From the NCBI RefSeq assembly GCF_905147045.1, contig NC_065918.1, positions 310,001 through 374,000 of the forward strand: DNA of 64,000 nucleotides, in the 5' to 3' direction. Shown piece after piece: positions 14,201 through 24,705 of this stretch. Position numbers and translations under genes: made by a program. The notes beneath the pieces were generated by a model. It did not search any database, was not told the origin of the DNA, and worked only from the letters and a program-made list of their open reading frames with translations. The stretch is from Nymphalis io. Taxonomy: Eukaryota > Arthropoda > Insecta > Lepidoptera > Nymphalidae. Position 1 is the first letter of the stretch. Each line of letters starts with the position of its first letter.

Positions 14201-16101
14201 GCTATAATAAGGCAATAAGACGAGCACGTTCAAAGTCAGTTTGTATAAAATCATCAGGAACGGAATTATACGATCCATATGATATTGATAAGATTGAAGA
14301 TTTGGAAGATGTGATTGATAAAACTGAACCATTAGTTAGAATAGAAGTATCTCCAAAAGTTCAGTTTAACACATCGAAATCGGAAGTTGCAATTAAGACT
14401 CGAAAATTAAGTAAAACCGCACCTTCGGCTATAATTGATATATTACCCTCCGAGGCCAAAGCTCCTGTTGATGATGTTGATGATGGTGATGATAATATAG
14501 ATAAAAGGGATACTGCGGAATATAATAATAACTCCAATGTTGACATGAAAGATGGTAGCAGTGATTCTGATGCATCTTCAAAAAGCGACGTTCCACTAAA
14601 AAAATATGTACAAGAAAAGGAGAAAAAGCTCACAGAAATACTACCTACATCAGAACGAGTGGAAAAATCCATTAATATCGAACCAAACAGTAAAACGGAA
14701 GAAAAGTTAAAAATACGCAAAAGATATAAACAAACTCAATCTATAAACAACAACGACTTAAAAAATAGTATTAATAAGACACAAAATGAAGAAGAGCTAC
14801 GTTCCGAGCAATTTATGGAAAGTTTTGGTTTCTTCTCCGAAAGAAAACCGAGAAAATCGAATTTATTGGCGTCCAAGAAAATTTCTGAAACATTCAATTT
14901 AATTGAAAACGATGAAATGTATTATGCATCTAAAGACCGTGCCACTAAAAAATCTGCAAATGATATTAAAACAGAGGATCAGGCGTTATCATTAAGAAAA
15001 TCAAAATCTACCATTTCACCTCCCAAAAAACCTACAAAACGAGGAAGGAAAAAGAAAACAACCATAATAATTCAACCTAGTTTTTGTAATATCTGTAAAA
15101 AATTTTTTCGCAGATGGGATAATTATGTAAGACATTTGTTATCCCTGTATCATATTTCAAGACTCTGTGAAATTGAATTAAAAGTGAAAACAGTACTAAT
15201 TGAAGAGGAACCCAACTATTTGCTTGCTTATAGGCAGCAACTTAATCGATTAAAAGTACTACAAAATAAAATAGCGAAACGGAAAAAGAATTGTTTGTCT
15301 ACTGCAGATATTGTTCTTCCGACGCTTGAGGAAATTTTAGCTGACGTAAAAAGAACAATACGGGAACAACAGCTTTCTCGTCGGAGCTTAAGTCGGGATG
15401 AGGCGTTGTTCATAGATTGTTGTGAAATGTTAAAAGAGTCTCATCAAAATCAAGGCTCACCTGTCAAACGAGTTCGTCAATGTAATAGTTTTAATTGTGA
15501 ACAGGCATGTCAAGAAGAGTTAGCGTTGTTAGAAAAAAGCATTCTTGATGACAGATGTGCTATTAAAAGTGATGAGGAAATGGATTCTATAGCAGCAAAA
15601 AAGATATTGGAAAGTGAAGAAGTTCGAAACTTAGAGAATGATTTGATATCCAACCTTAAAGAAGCTAACGGACTTAAAGGATTAACTAGTGTTCAAATGG
15701 AATCAGCGGGAAATTTGACTACTATAACGGATTCGCAAACTATTTTATCCAATTATGAAGTAACAGAAGAGTCAAACAGATCTAAATATAAGCCGCATAT
15801 TGAAGTTAAAGAAAAATTATATCCTGATGTCATCGATAACATAGATATGTTCGAAGATAAATTTGATAAAATAAAAAGAAAGTGTAGGTCTCAAGCAGCA
15901 GCTGCCAAACAAATTCAAACAAACGTCGAAATAAAAACCAGGTAATTTTTTTTATTAATTATATATATTATGTGACTTCTAACTATAAACAGTTATAGTT
16001 AGGAGGCTCATTGATCCATACAAACGCATCGTAAAAAAAAGAAGCGCGCTTATTTAAAAACGCCATATTGTTGGTGAACAGAAAGGTAAAGTAATTAGTT
16101 G

Positions 16102-16171
<70 letters not shown>

Positions 16172-18345
16172 ATTTTAAATCCCAAAGAAATAAAAATGTA
16201 GAATTTTAATATCAATCGTACTTATTAATATTATTACAGTAACAGCCTTTGAATGTCCCACTGATGGACCTCCTCTCCTGCTGAGGAGAAAGTTTGAAGC
16301 TTATTCCAACAAGATGCTACAATGCGGGTTGGTGGAATACGCATGTGGCAGAATTTCAGTGAAATTTTATACATGCAGTTTTCCTCACGATGTTTTCGTT
16401 CACCGCCAAGCACGACATGAATTATAACTATAAATTGAGTACATGAAATTCAGTAACGCTTGCCCAGGTTTGAACCCACGATCGTCGGTTAAGATTCACA
16501 CGTTCTGACCACTAGGCCATCTCGACTTTATATATAAATTTTTTTTATTTACTGATTTTGTTACTATATAAAATATTTAAATATGTTTATTGTTGCAGTT
16601 ATAACCATAGAAAAAAGACAGAAAAGAAAAAAGTGAACAATAGAAAAGGTCAAAACACGGTCCCAACCAAGGCCGCTTTAAAAGGATTCGATGGAGTTAA
16701 AGTTTCAATTCATACCTCGGATATTAATATGTCCGCAATCGTACCCCTTGAAAAAGTTCACAGGAAAAAAAGGAAGAGTGGTTCTAAAAAGAAGAGGGAA
16801 CGATCAAATTCCGAAAAAAGTAGCCATCGGGAAAGCAATAATTTCACAAAAGAATTATCTCAGAAAAAAGTTGACGTCTATGAATTTATGGATACAGAAG
16901 ATACCGAAGTTTTTGAATTTAGACCATCAACTCTTATGGAAAGACTTAAAAGCATTAACAGCAAAGAAATACCAAGTACATCTAAATCAATAAATGAAAC
17001 CGAATTAGCTGAAATATCGAGTGAAAGCGGGTCAGATGGCGACGACTTCGTTTATATGTCTGATGACTATGTCTGTAGTGACGACGAAACTGAAAACAGT
17101 GTGTTATCATGTGAATTAGGTAATGGTAAAGGAACCAATGAGCACAACAAAACTTCGAATCTAATTAAAAGAAAAGAAGCTACAGAGAAAAATGCTGTGA
17201 TGGGTAAAATATTCAAAAATAACGCTGTACGTACCGAAAGAAAAAGCCCAAAAAGTACGGAATTTGTTAAGCCTAAAGCTAATCTAGACCAATTGTTTGA
17301 TAGTTTACTAGAAAATGAACCCAAAACCTCCCAAGTCGAAAATGATCAAGTGTCTAGTGAAAAAGACGAAGTGCCACCGTCACGGGTGTATCTCAGCTTA
17401 TCACCTCAAAAAGAAGATCAATCGCGGTATAACAAATCTTTAAAACGTTTAGATCAAGCGTCAGCGACTCAAAAGTACAGTACACCCTCACCTACTTTAC
17501 ATCCGTCTTTGGCGTCATTTTCTACAAGGCGCAAATCTATAACACCCCCAAGAAAATTGGAACCGAATATCAACCCAGTTTCAATTTCAGAGCATGACTC
17601 TTTAACATTGAAACCAAACGAAGATTATAAAAAAATTGAAACAACAAAGGAGGATAGTACATACAAGGAGATTCATTTAAAGAAACACGAATCTTCACTA
17701 TCCAGCAATAAAAATCTTACTGCGGCTAATACTGACAACACACTACGCAGACGAAGTCATGATTTTGGTTACGAGGAACCGAAATCTAAGGAAGTTTTTA
17801 ACAGGGATAAATCGGATAAAAAAAAGAAAGAAACCCCCAGGCATGACTGTTATGACGATGACGTGGAATCATTCAACCACATTTTGTCAGAAGATGCTGG
17901 TGTTGCGAGACAGAGAGCGCGCAGAAAATGTACTGTTGGAAAGCAGAACGTTCTAGCTGAGACTTGGAGTTCCGAGTCTGAACCGGATGGTGATCCTCCG
18001 CGACCTAACAGTGCCGAGTCTGTAGCCGCGGGCAGCGGACGAAAAAAGAAAGGAAGGAAGAAAGATGGTCAGTCGAGCAGCAATCGAAAGGCGAGCAGGC
18101 TAGTTTCTGTGAAGAAGCACGAATATGAAAGCAGGGTAGATAGCAGTAATCGCAGCGCAGGAAGTGGCGTGCCGGCAAGGCCGCGGTCACCGCCTCACTA
18201 CTGGTCGGAGGGCGACGAGGAGCAAGAGCACCCCCAGCAACACGGCTGGATAGTCGGCGATAGTCACAAGAAACTCGTCACTATGTTAGCTCATGCGAAA
18301 GGGCGTAAGCGCAGCGGTGATGAGAAACGTCACTTGCTCGAGTAA
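5216..18345 (+). CDS. Giant C2H2 zinc-finger protein (CtBP-motif cluster)
   Basis: Three coding exons: 5216-7211, 7619-15941 and 16599-18345. Donors are G|GTAAGT and CAG|GTAATT; acceptors are TTTCAG and TTGCAG. Phases agree (1, then 2) and the total of 12066 nt gives 4021 residues plus stop. The start ATG lies 19 nt after an acceptor-like AG at 5196, so a 5' untranslated exon is likely. C2H2 fingers are visible at about residues 74-95, 107-128, 135-156 (C2HC), 520-541 and 3155-3177, with a further C-x2-C block at 585. Residues 1376-1593 carry several PxDLS CtBP-docking motifs, 2034-2041 a SUMO-interaction-like motif, and about 789-876 a Gly-X-Y tract. Basic nuclear-localisation and AT-hook-like patches occur near 2702 and 3140. 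Most of the protein is predicted disordered. A conserved-looking block closes the protein at 3988-4012. The role is inferred as a nuclear transcriptional or chromatin regulator. I do not recognise the ortholog; Drosophila MESR4, another large multi-finger protein, could be tested, but no PHD finger is visible here. Confidence 0.88.
7289..7535 (+). repeat. Degenerate tRNA-derived SINE (family A) in intron 1
   Basis: The copy starts GAGCTGAGATGGCTCAGTGG, an A-box-like head. It keeps the family body ATAATTCATCTCGTG and GAGGAAAACATTGTGAGG but has lost a clear B box. It lies wholly inside the intron 7212-7618 of the zinc-finger gene, in sense orientation. Confidence 0.6.
7987..8253 (+). repeat. 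In-frame Gly-X-Y coding tandem repeat
   Basis: Short tandem units of the type GATGGAAC(A/C)GACGGAAAT encode a glycine at almost every third residue, with Asn, Asp and Thr between (about residues 789-876 of the zinc-finger protein). It is a low-complexity, collagen-like period-3 tract. The same DNA is free of stops in a second forward frame and on the reverse strand, a by-product of the repeat and not evidence of extra genes. Confidence 0.8.
9748..10401 (+). other. Cluster of CtBP-docking PxDLS motifs
   Basis: Within about 220 residues of the zinc-finger protein there are four canonical motifs: PLDLS (1376-1380), PTDLS (1483-1487), PTDLS (1543-1547) and PADLS (1589-1593). Near matches TLDLS (1408-1412), VVDLR (1431-1435) and IEDLS (1515-1519) lie among them. 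PLSLS follows at 1723-1727. PxDLS is the established docking peptide for the C-terminal binding protein corepressor. Recruitment of CtBP is therefore inferred. Confidence 0.7.
15979..16002. repeat. Short perfect hairpin just inside intron 2
   Basis: CTAACTATAA, loop ACAG, TTATAGTTAG: a 10-bp perfect stem starting 38 nt after the exon 2 donor of the zinc-finger gene. It could fold in the pre-mRNA near the donor. It is probably chance in AT-rich DNA. Confidence 0.5.
16103..16168. repeat. (AT)n microsatellite in intron 2
   Basis: About 33 uninterrupted AT dinucleotides between exons 2 and 3 of the zinc-finger gene. Likely length-polymorphic. Confidence 0.95.
16236..16529 (-). repeat. Family A tRNA-derived SINE, near full length
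   Basis: Reverse-oriented copy in intron 2 of the zinc-finger gene. On the minus strand it runs from an A-box-like head (TCGAGATGGCCTAGTGG) through a B box (GGTTCAAACC-like, here GGGTTCAAACCTGGGC) to the body and the 3' end CATTCAAAGGCTGTTACTG. Family-A copies in this window share this layout. It resembles the tRNA-derived SINEs reported from butterflies (Metulj type); the family name is from memory and unverified. Confidence 0.85.
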
Positions 18346-19130
18346 GGCTACGTTTTATAGGGTATGATAATGTTTTCTTGTAAATATTTTGTACATAATA
18401 TTCTAGTTGTTTATGAACGTCATTATTATGACGTTACGACCAGAAACTTTTAAATCTAGTTTAATTAATTTCAGTTTTGTAAATATTGTATATCTTTTAT
18501 AGTATATTTTAGTTAAATTTTTAAAAGAGCATACATACTGCTTGTGTTGAGTTAATAGAACCGACTGTTAAACAACCTCTGCAGTATATTAGCTAAATTA
18601 TTAGCGGAGTATATTTTATTTCGAATTCGATATGTCATCTTATATTGATTTCACAGTTTATCTTTTAATATATTAATTCGAAGGAGATAGAGCATTGTCT
18701 TAAAATAATATGATAATAGGCGTTTGTAGGTTAGTTGTAGAGTATCAGCGCTAATTTAATGTGTCTAATAGAGAATCTATCAAAAAGTATATTCACTTTA
18801 ATCTTATCCGCGCTTTTTCTTATCAGTTTTATTGGAAGAAAACATTATGTTATTGTGTTAATCGTTTTCTAGCCGCGAAGGGAAATAAAGCTTCGAGTGT
18901 CATTGAATTTATTTCATAAAAGAGCAAACGTTCATTTGAATACTGTATTTAGTATGTTTGAAGATATATGGTTTTATGATATTGTATTTGAAATGTAAAG
19001 CATGAGTTGCAGCGTCGTGTAAATAAAATATATTAGATGTGATTTCTACAATTATAAAAACACGATATAAACTGAATTGTTTGTGTAAATGTTTAGTCTA
19101 AAGTGCCCCCTTTTCTTTTGTGAATACGAC
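18346..19130 (+). other. Probable 3' untranslated region of the zinc-finger gene
   Basis: No coding potential is visible. AATAAA hexamers occur at 18884-18889 and 19022-19027, with another at 19436-19441. Any of them could direct cleavage of the giant transcript. Confidence 0.5.
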
Positions 19131-19766
19131 TTATGCCCGGTTTCTGAATTCACCAGTGAAAATTTCACTAGCTATTGGTTTAATAAAGTTAACTGTTACT
19201 GCCTTCCTGAATACTCATCTAGCGGTTTAGTAATTATGAAACCGATATTTCAGCCAGTAGACGGGCCTCGTGAGGAAACGCAGTCAGACATTGATTTTAT
19301 TGTTTTATTTCTTTGTAAAAAACTTTATACATAATAACATGGTCTTCGATTGGTAATAAGTGCCCAAAAATATAATATAAATTATGAATATTTCTCTCTC
19401 CCATTTATCATTGTCAAATATTTAAAAGAGTTAAAAATAAATCATATTTATTATTTTGCAGTGTTATGAATTAATTTGTATTATGATATTGTTTCTAAAG
19501 CGATATCTCAATTATTTTTTATACGTAAATGTTTCGAGCTTGATGTTAACTCTATTTCTAATCAGACTGATGAGTTATGCTCGTATTAATAAACCCATAC
19601 TAGTCGTGTTGTGTTTGAATGTGAATAATATTAATAACGTACGAATTTGTGTAGTATAATCGGCACACATTGGTCGGTTAAGGTCGGTAGGGTAAGTTCC
19701 CTTCGAACCAATAGCATTAATCAATAGAAAAAATGTCAATAAAGGTACTTCAGAAACTGGACATAA
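19131..19766. mobile_element. Candidate MITE with divergent inverted ends
   Basis: The left end TTATGCCCGGTTTCTGAATT is matched by the reverse complement of the right end, TTATGTCCAGTTTCTGAAGT. Similarity continues inward (an ATTGGTT block on both sides). The span is about 636 bp with no transposase. No clear target duplication was found, so class assignment is open. Confidence 0.42.
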
Positions 19767-22570
19767 CACCGGACACATTTTACTGCGTACATCTTTCGAG
19801 AAGTTGTATTTTCTGTGATTTTTGCATAATATTAGCGAAATATAACGTTTCGATTTTATTACGTATAAATTGTATTTTATTCCTGACATTAAAGAAATAA
19901 TTTATTTACAAAAGTCTGTCTATAAGTTAATGTCTTAGAGAATGTTTGTTTGGCAACGATCGCGAGGGGCTGATAACGCGGTCTGCGTGTTGTGTAATTT
20001 TGATTTTGTTAACTATTTTTATACATTAGATTTTGATTAGTCAATTAACACATGAAATCTCAAGCTTTAGTTGTCTATATATATCTAGTCCAATATGTAT
20101 CGAAGAGTCGAAGGAAATTCAGTTTGCCTCATTATCAGCCTCGGAGCTATGTGATCATTTTTCCATTACAAAAGAAGACTTATCTAATGGTAAACTATGT
20201 CTAATGAGTAGAGTAAACGAGTTCATTTCTTAAGACAAAGCTCAATGTTGAAATTTTGTTTTAGTTTACCCAGCACAGTACTAAATATTACCCATCGAAT
20301 AGTTTTTGTAGTAGATATTATATAATACCATCAATCTGTGTGTATAGCCTCCCAAAGTGATCGTACTAGCTGTTTAAGGTAGATTTATTGAATATTTGTT
20401 TCATATAAACATATTATAATAAATTAACCGCCACGATGAAATTTTACTTGTGTACTCCGTATCTTAAGACATTGATGTATAATTCACTCTGTCAAACTAT
20501 GGTGTAAAGTGTGTCTGTCACATCGATGTCACACCGCAGCGGTCAGTGTTCAGTGGTCTAGTAGCCAGTCAGGTGCAGCGTTGTTCTCCTTTATGTAATC
20601 TTCTGGGGTTTCGTATCTACGTGCCCGCTATTAGAGAATCAAGTCTACATGTTTTTAAAAATCTGTGTTATTTCATAAGATGAATTAAGAATTAAAATAT
20701 ATACTTTTAAATATATGTGGTATATAAATAAAAAGTCTTTCAATTCCTACAAAATTGTACAAAGTGATAGATCAGCCTTAAAATACTACCAGCATTTGGT
20801 ACCTATTAAGTATCTGTTTAAATATTTGGTTCCTATTGTATTATCAAGGAAATTTTATTTTATGATGACCGTTTATGATTTGCGCATAAGGGCTCCTCAG
20901 TGTGCATTTGTCTTTGCATAACCGTTTAGTACCTATTTGGTACCTAAGCATTCATTTTTATTCGATCACTAACTGAAAAAATAAAGATTGTATTTTTATA
21001 TCAATATAAAAAAGAGGCTAGGAAACTAAATTTACTACTCTAATTAAACACATCCTAAAATCATTTGACCTAGAAAATTAACGTTTGAAATTGAGAGTTC
21101 AACGTCCGCTTTTAGCCCTGGTGGTGGTGAAAGACCTAAGTTTTGAAAATGCAAAAAATTCTCTAAGTGATCCCATTATGGGAAATTTCTTCTTGGATTT
21201 TCACAAAAACGGTCAGAGCGTATGGATTAGACACACTTTTTTGAAATTTTAAAAGTAAATATACGCTAATAGATTGGCTAATGAACCTTACGTATAAGAC
21301 TACAGAGAATTTACTGACTGTACCAGCACAAAACTTTGACGCACACGCATCAAATACGGACGCGCTCACATAAATAAACGAGCACACTCATACACATACT
21401 TACACACTTTTATAATGAGCATTAAAAGTAGTTAATATATATATATTTAATTCACCTACCTATATAAATATAAACCCTGTAGTTCATGATTACCTACAAT
21501 ATATATTGTATTAATTTAGGGTTGAGGGCCTGGTGACCTGATGTAGTTACAGGAGATCTACATTTTACTTAAATGAACCCTAACAATGTTTAAAAATTTT
21601 ATTATAAATAATTCAGAATCAACTAGTGAATAGTCCACAATCAGAATGTGAATTACTGACATGATTAGGATATATTTAAATATTGAGACTAAATAATATT
21701 AAATTCAGTCAGAACGACCAAACTTTTATTTATTATTTTGTAAATTAGTGTTATAGAAGCGAACACCTTGCCGAAGGAAGGCTTAATTGACTGCGAAGGC
21801 TGGTGTCAGCAGTTTTACTTTCTTTTTCTCGTGTTTATACAATATTTGTATCAAAATAATGAATATTATTATATATATAAATAATATAATATAGTTATAA
21901 ATATCCTGTTACGCAACTGAAGTATGCCACTTTCGATAAAAACAACCTGAAGGGAGATTCTTATCTAAAGGAGAATCCCTAGGTATGAGATAGTGAATAG
22001 CTCTTTTTTGATGAATGAATAAATCTAACAAAGCAAATAACTATTGTAAATGGTGGTAATGGTAATAAGTTTTAAAAATATGAAGTAATGTAAATAGGGT
22101 TTACAATTTAATCTAACTAATTTAAAAGAAAAAGAACCTATAAAGCATGTTAATTTTAATATATATTTATTATATATATAGTTTAGGTCAACGTAACCTA
22201 AAGAAAAACGTCGGTCCAATGTTAAAAATGAGTTAATCTCTAAAATCGATTTTTATTTAACAGGACAACCTCTTCTAAAGTCATTTACATTTCAATACTG
22301 TACTGTACTACTAAATTAAAACTGACGCACTTTATATTCTGTAGTCATCCATGATGTATATATGTTATCTGTGCTTTTTAAATTGTCTTTGATCTCTGCT
22401 TTCCTATTAGTGTGAATTTGTGAACACTGAAGTTTGAACATAAGTGGTCGAAGCTATTTATGTCAAAAGAAAATAGCTTTTTGAGAAGTTTTCAACATCA
22501 GGCAAAAGGCCGGTTAATTAATCATCGCAATTTTTTTTAAATATCATAGTAATCAATAGTGCTAAAAGGT
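19767..22570. other. Noncoding intergenic DNA
   Basis: AT-rich, frequent stops, no recognisable gene. A small cluster of near-repeats of TTTGGTACCTATT occurs at about 20797-20948 (four variants); its meaning is unknown. Confidence 0.5.
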
Positions 22571-22574
22571 TAAA

Positions 22575-23085
22575 CGCAGCAATACGTTTTTCAAAACCAA
22601 TATGTGTAACAAGTCAGAAGTCCTAGAAAAAGTTAAGAAATTAAAAAAGATAGTTGAGAATCAGTTAAATCATAGAATGATATTTCTCAGATGCGAGAAT
22701 AATAAATCAAATAACCTTACACTCCAGAAAAGTATGGAACCGTGGAACTCATGAATGTAACTTTAATAGAAAGCACAAGATATGATGTTAAATGCCAAAT
22801 TATCAAAGTTCTATGGCACAGAAGAAATTCATATTGTTGCATTATTGGCGACTTGCATTGTCAATTGTCAATCATATGCATACCTTTGGATGTAAAGCAC
22901 AAATGGTTCACTTACCAAGTGAAAAACGAAAGAAGCTTAATTCCAATCACAAAAAGTACTTTTCATTTTATACCCTGATAACTTAAAAGGATTTATGTTA
23001 CTTAATTCAAGAGCAGCAATAAAAACTAGAGATGCTATATTTTTAGAGATTTTTACAATTAAAAGAGATTTTGTGTTTATTAAGG
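22575..23085 (+). pseudogene. Decayed copia-type pol remnant (integrase region)
   Basis: Pieces in shifting forward frames read like the integrase to early reverse-transcriptase part of Ty1/copia pol. One piece at about 22602-22735 has the spacing of the core-domain segment 'KSEVLEKVKK...VENQ...ILR'. It is followed by AEAIHIVALLA-like and GCKAQMVHLPSEKRKK-like segments, then KGFMLLN and TRDAIFLE near 22985-23045. Stops and frameshifts separate the pieces, so it is dead. No gag, RNase H or LTRs were identified around it. The assignment rests on remembered motif order, not a search. Confidence 0.6.
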
Positions 23086-24600
23086 TGATTAAAGCGATAT
23101 TGAAAAGTGATAGACAAGAATATTTCATGTCGGGAGCAGCTAGATCATTACAGTAAACCAACCTGATATTCCATTTGCAGGATGCTTGTAATTATGTTAA
23201 ATAAAGTTTTGTAAAAATTTGTTCACAAAACCAGTTACTTTTCTTTCAATAACCTTAAAGTTAAGCATGTATATATTATATTTGTTTGTTACATTAGAAT
23301 GTTTTTATTACACCCTCATTACTGTCGAATATTAACTCTAGATAGTTAATTCGAGACAAGAACAAGATTTATTATTAATTTGAGATATATTAGAATATTT
23401 TACATAAAATAAGTTTTAAAGGGTTTACTCACTGTAGACAAAGATGCCAGATTGGTACATTAATAGATTGAATGTTTTAGTAATTGAAATAAAATAAAAA
23501 TGCAGTTTTAGCACATTTTAAAGGCATAATACCCTTACATATCAAGTACTGCACATGTTGAAAATTTAAGAAAATATAGGTAAATTTCAGTGAGAGAGAC
23601 TTTGTGGCACAGTGCCTTATAAGAATATGTCTTAGTTGTTGGATTAACATTATAGTAGTTCCATCAATATATAAAAGTTGTCTAAACATTATTGCTAGCG
23701 GCCTGGTGATTAGATTTAGCCAAAGCGATAATGTCTCAATTCTAAACAATTATTTTCATAAGCAAAATACTAAAAGGATAAGGTTGTTCCTCAGCTGAAA
23801 TGGTACCATAAGTCCAGTAGAGAATGTGGAAAAACTTATTTAACTAGTCATCTTCAATGAGAATACATCAACATGAACTGATCAGTAGACAAAATCTAGA
23901 ACAACCATTATAAGTTATAATATTAAATGACACCACATCAAGTAATATGTTAAAAAGTGTTTTAAAATATATGTAAAGTAAATTGGATAATTGCTCGGTA
24001 TCCATGCGTAAACCACACCACTTTGGTACTTTTGTTACTATTCCTGCCTGCTGCTGGCTTTTTACTGGTTGTTCCTGAATTTTCTTCTAATTTTTTTTAC
24101 AGGTGATTACTGCATTGCTATAGTATAATAGTGGTCGATAAATGTTAGTATCAATAAATATATATAATTAAGTATATGGATGGTATATGGTGTATCCATT
24201 ACTACTGATTAGAAATTAGAATCATGTCTGATTATTGTGTGGCAAATATGAGTCCGATGATGCGGCTACCTGTGTCGTAGATATGCAATATTTCGAATAA
24301 TCGTCTCCAGTTTAAAAAAAAATATTAAACGAATGGATATTATACTCTATGAAGATAATTTGTAATACAATAAGTTTTTTTAACTTAAAAAATATTGAAT
24401 ATTATATAATTGAAATTTAGTTTAATCAGTATTGTCAATATCATCAATATTATTGGAGATTTTATAATATTTTGATTTCGTATCGGCAATGCCCGGGATG
24501 GTTAGGTACAGCTGCCATTATTGACGTATGCGTCGTAGATAAAACAAGGAGTGCGCGGAAAACAAATTCAGACACAAGGGAGCTTTGAAGTGAAAGCACG
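23086..24600. other. Noncoding DNA upstream of the gag-like gene
   Basis: No gene recognised. Short ORFs on both strands around 23477-23798 show no family resemblance. The last 150 bases (24480-24600) are richer in GC and may include the promoter of the gag-like gene. Confidence 0.4.
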
Positions 24601-24705
24601 TATATCGGTGAAATTATCTGTGTGAGTTTCTAGAATCGTTGAAGTTAGTTGGTAAATATATAATTAAGATTCAGCGTAGTGTGTATTAGTTGCCCAGATC
24701 TTGCA

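Noticed and set aside
5216..15945. Several reverse-strand frames of 60-120 codons inside the zinc-finger gene
   Set aside because: Shadows of a strongly coding, AT-rich exon. None resembles a protein family or has its own start context.
23477..23798. Frames on both strands considered as the RNase H part of the copia relic
   Set aside because: The motif order expected for that domain could not be found in either direction.
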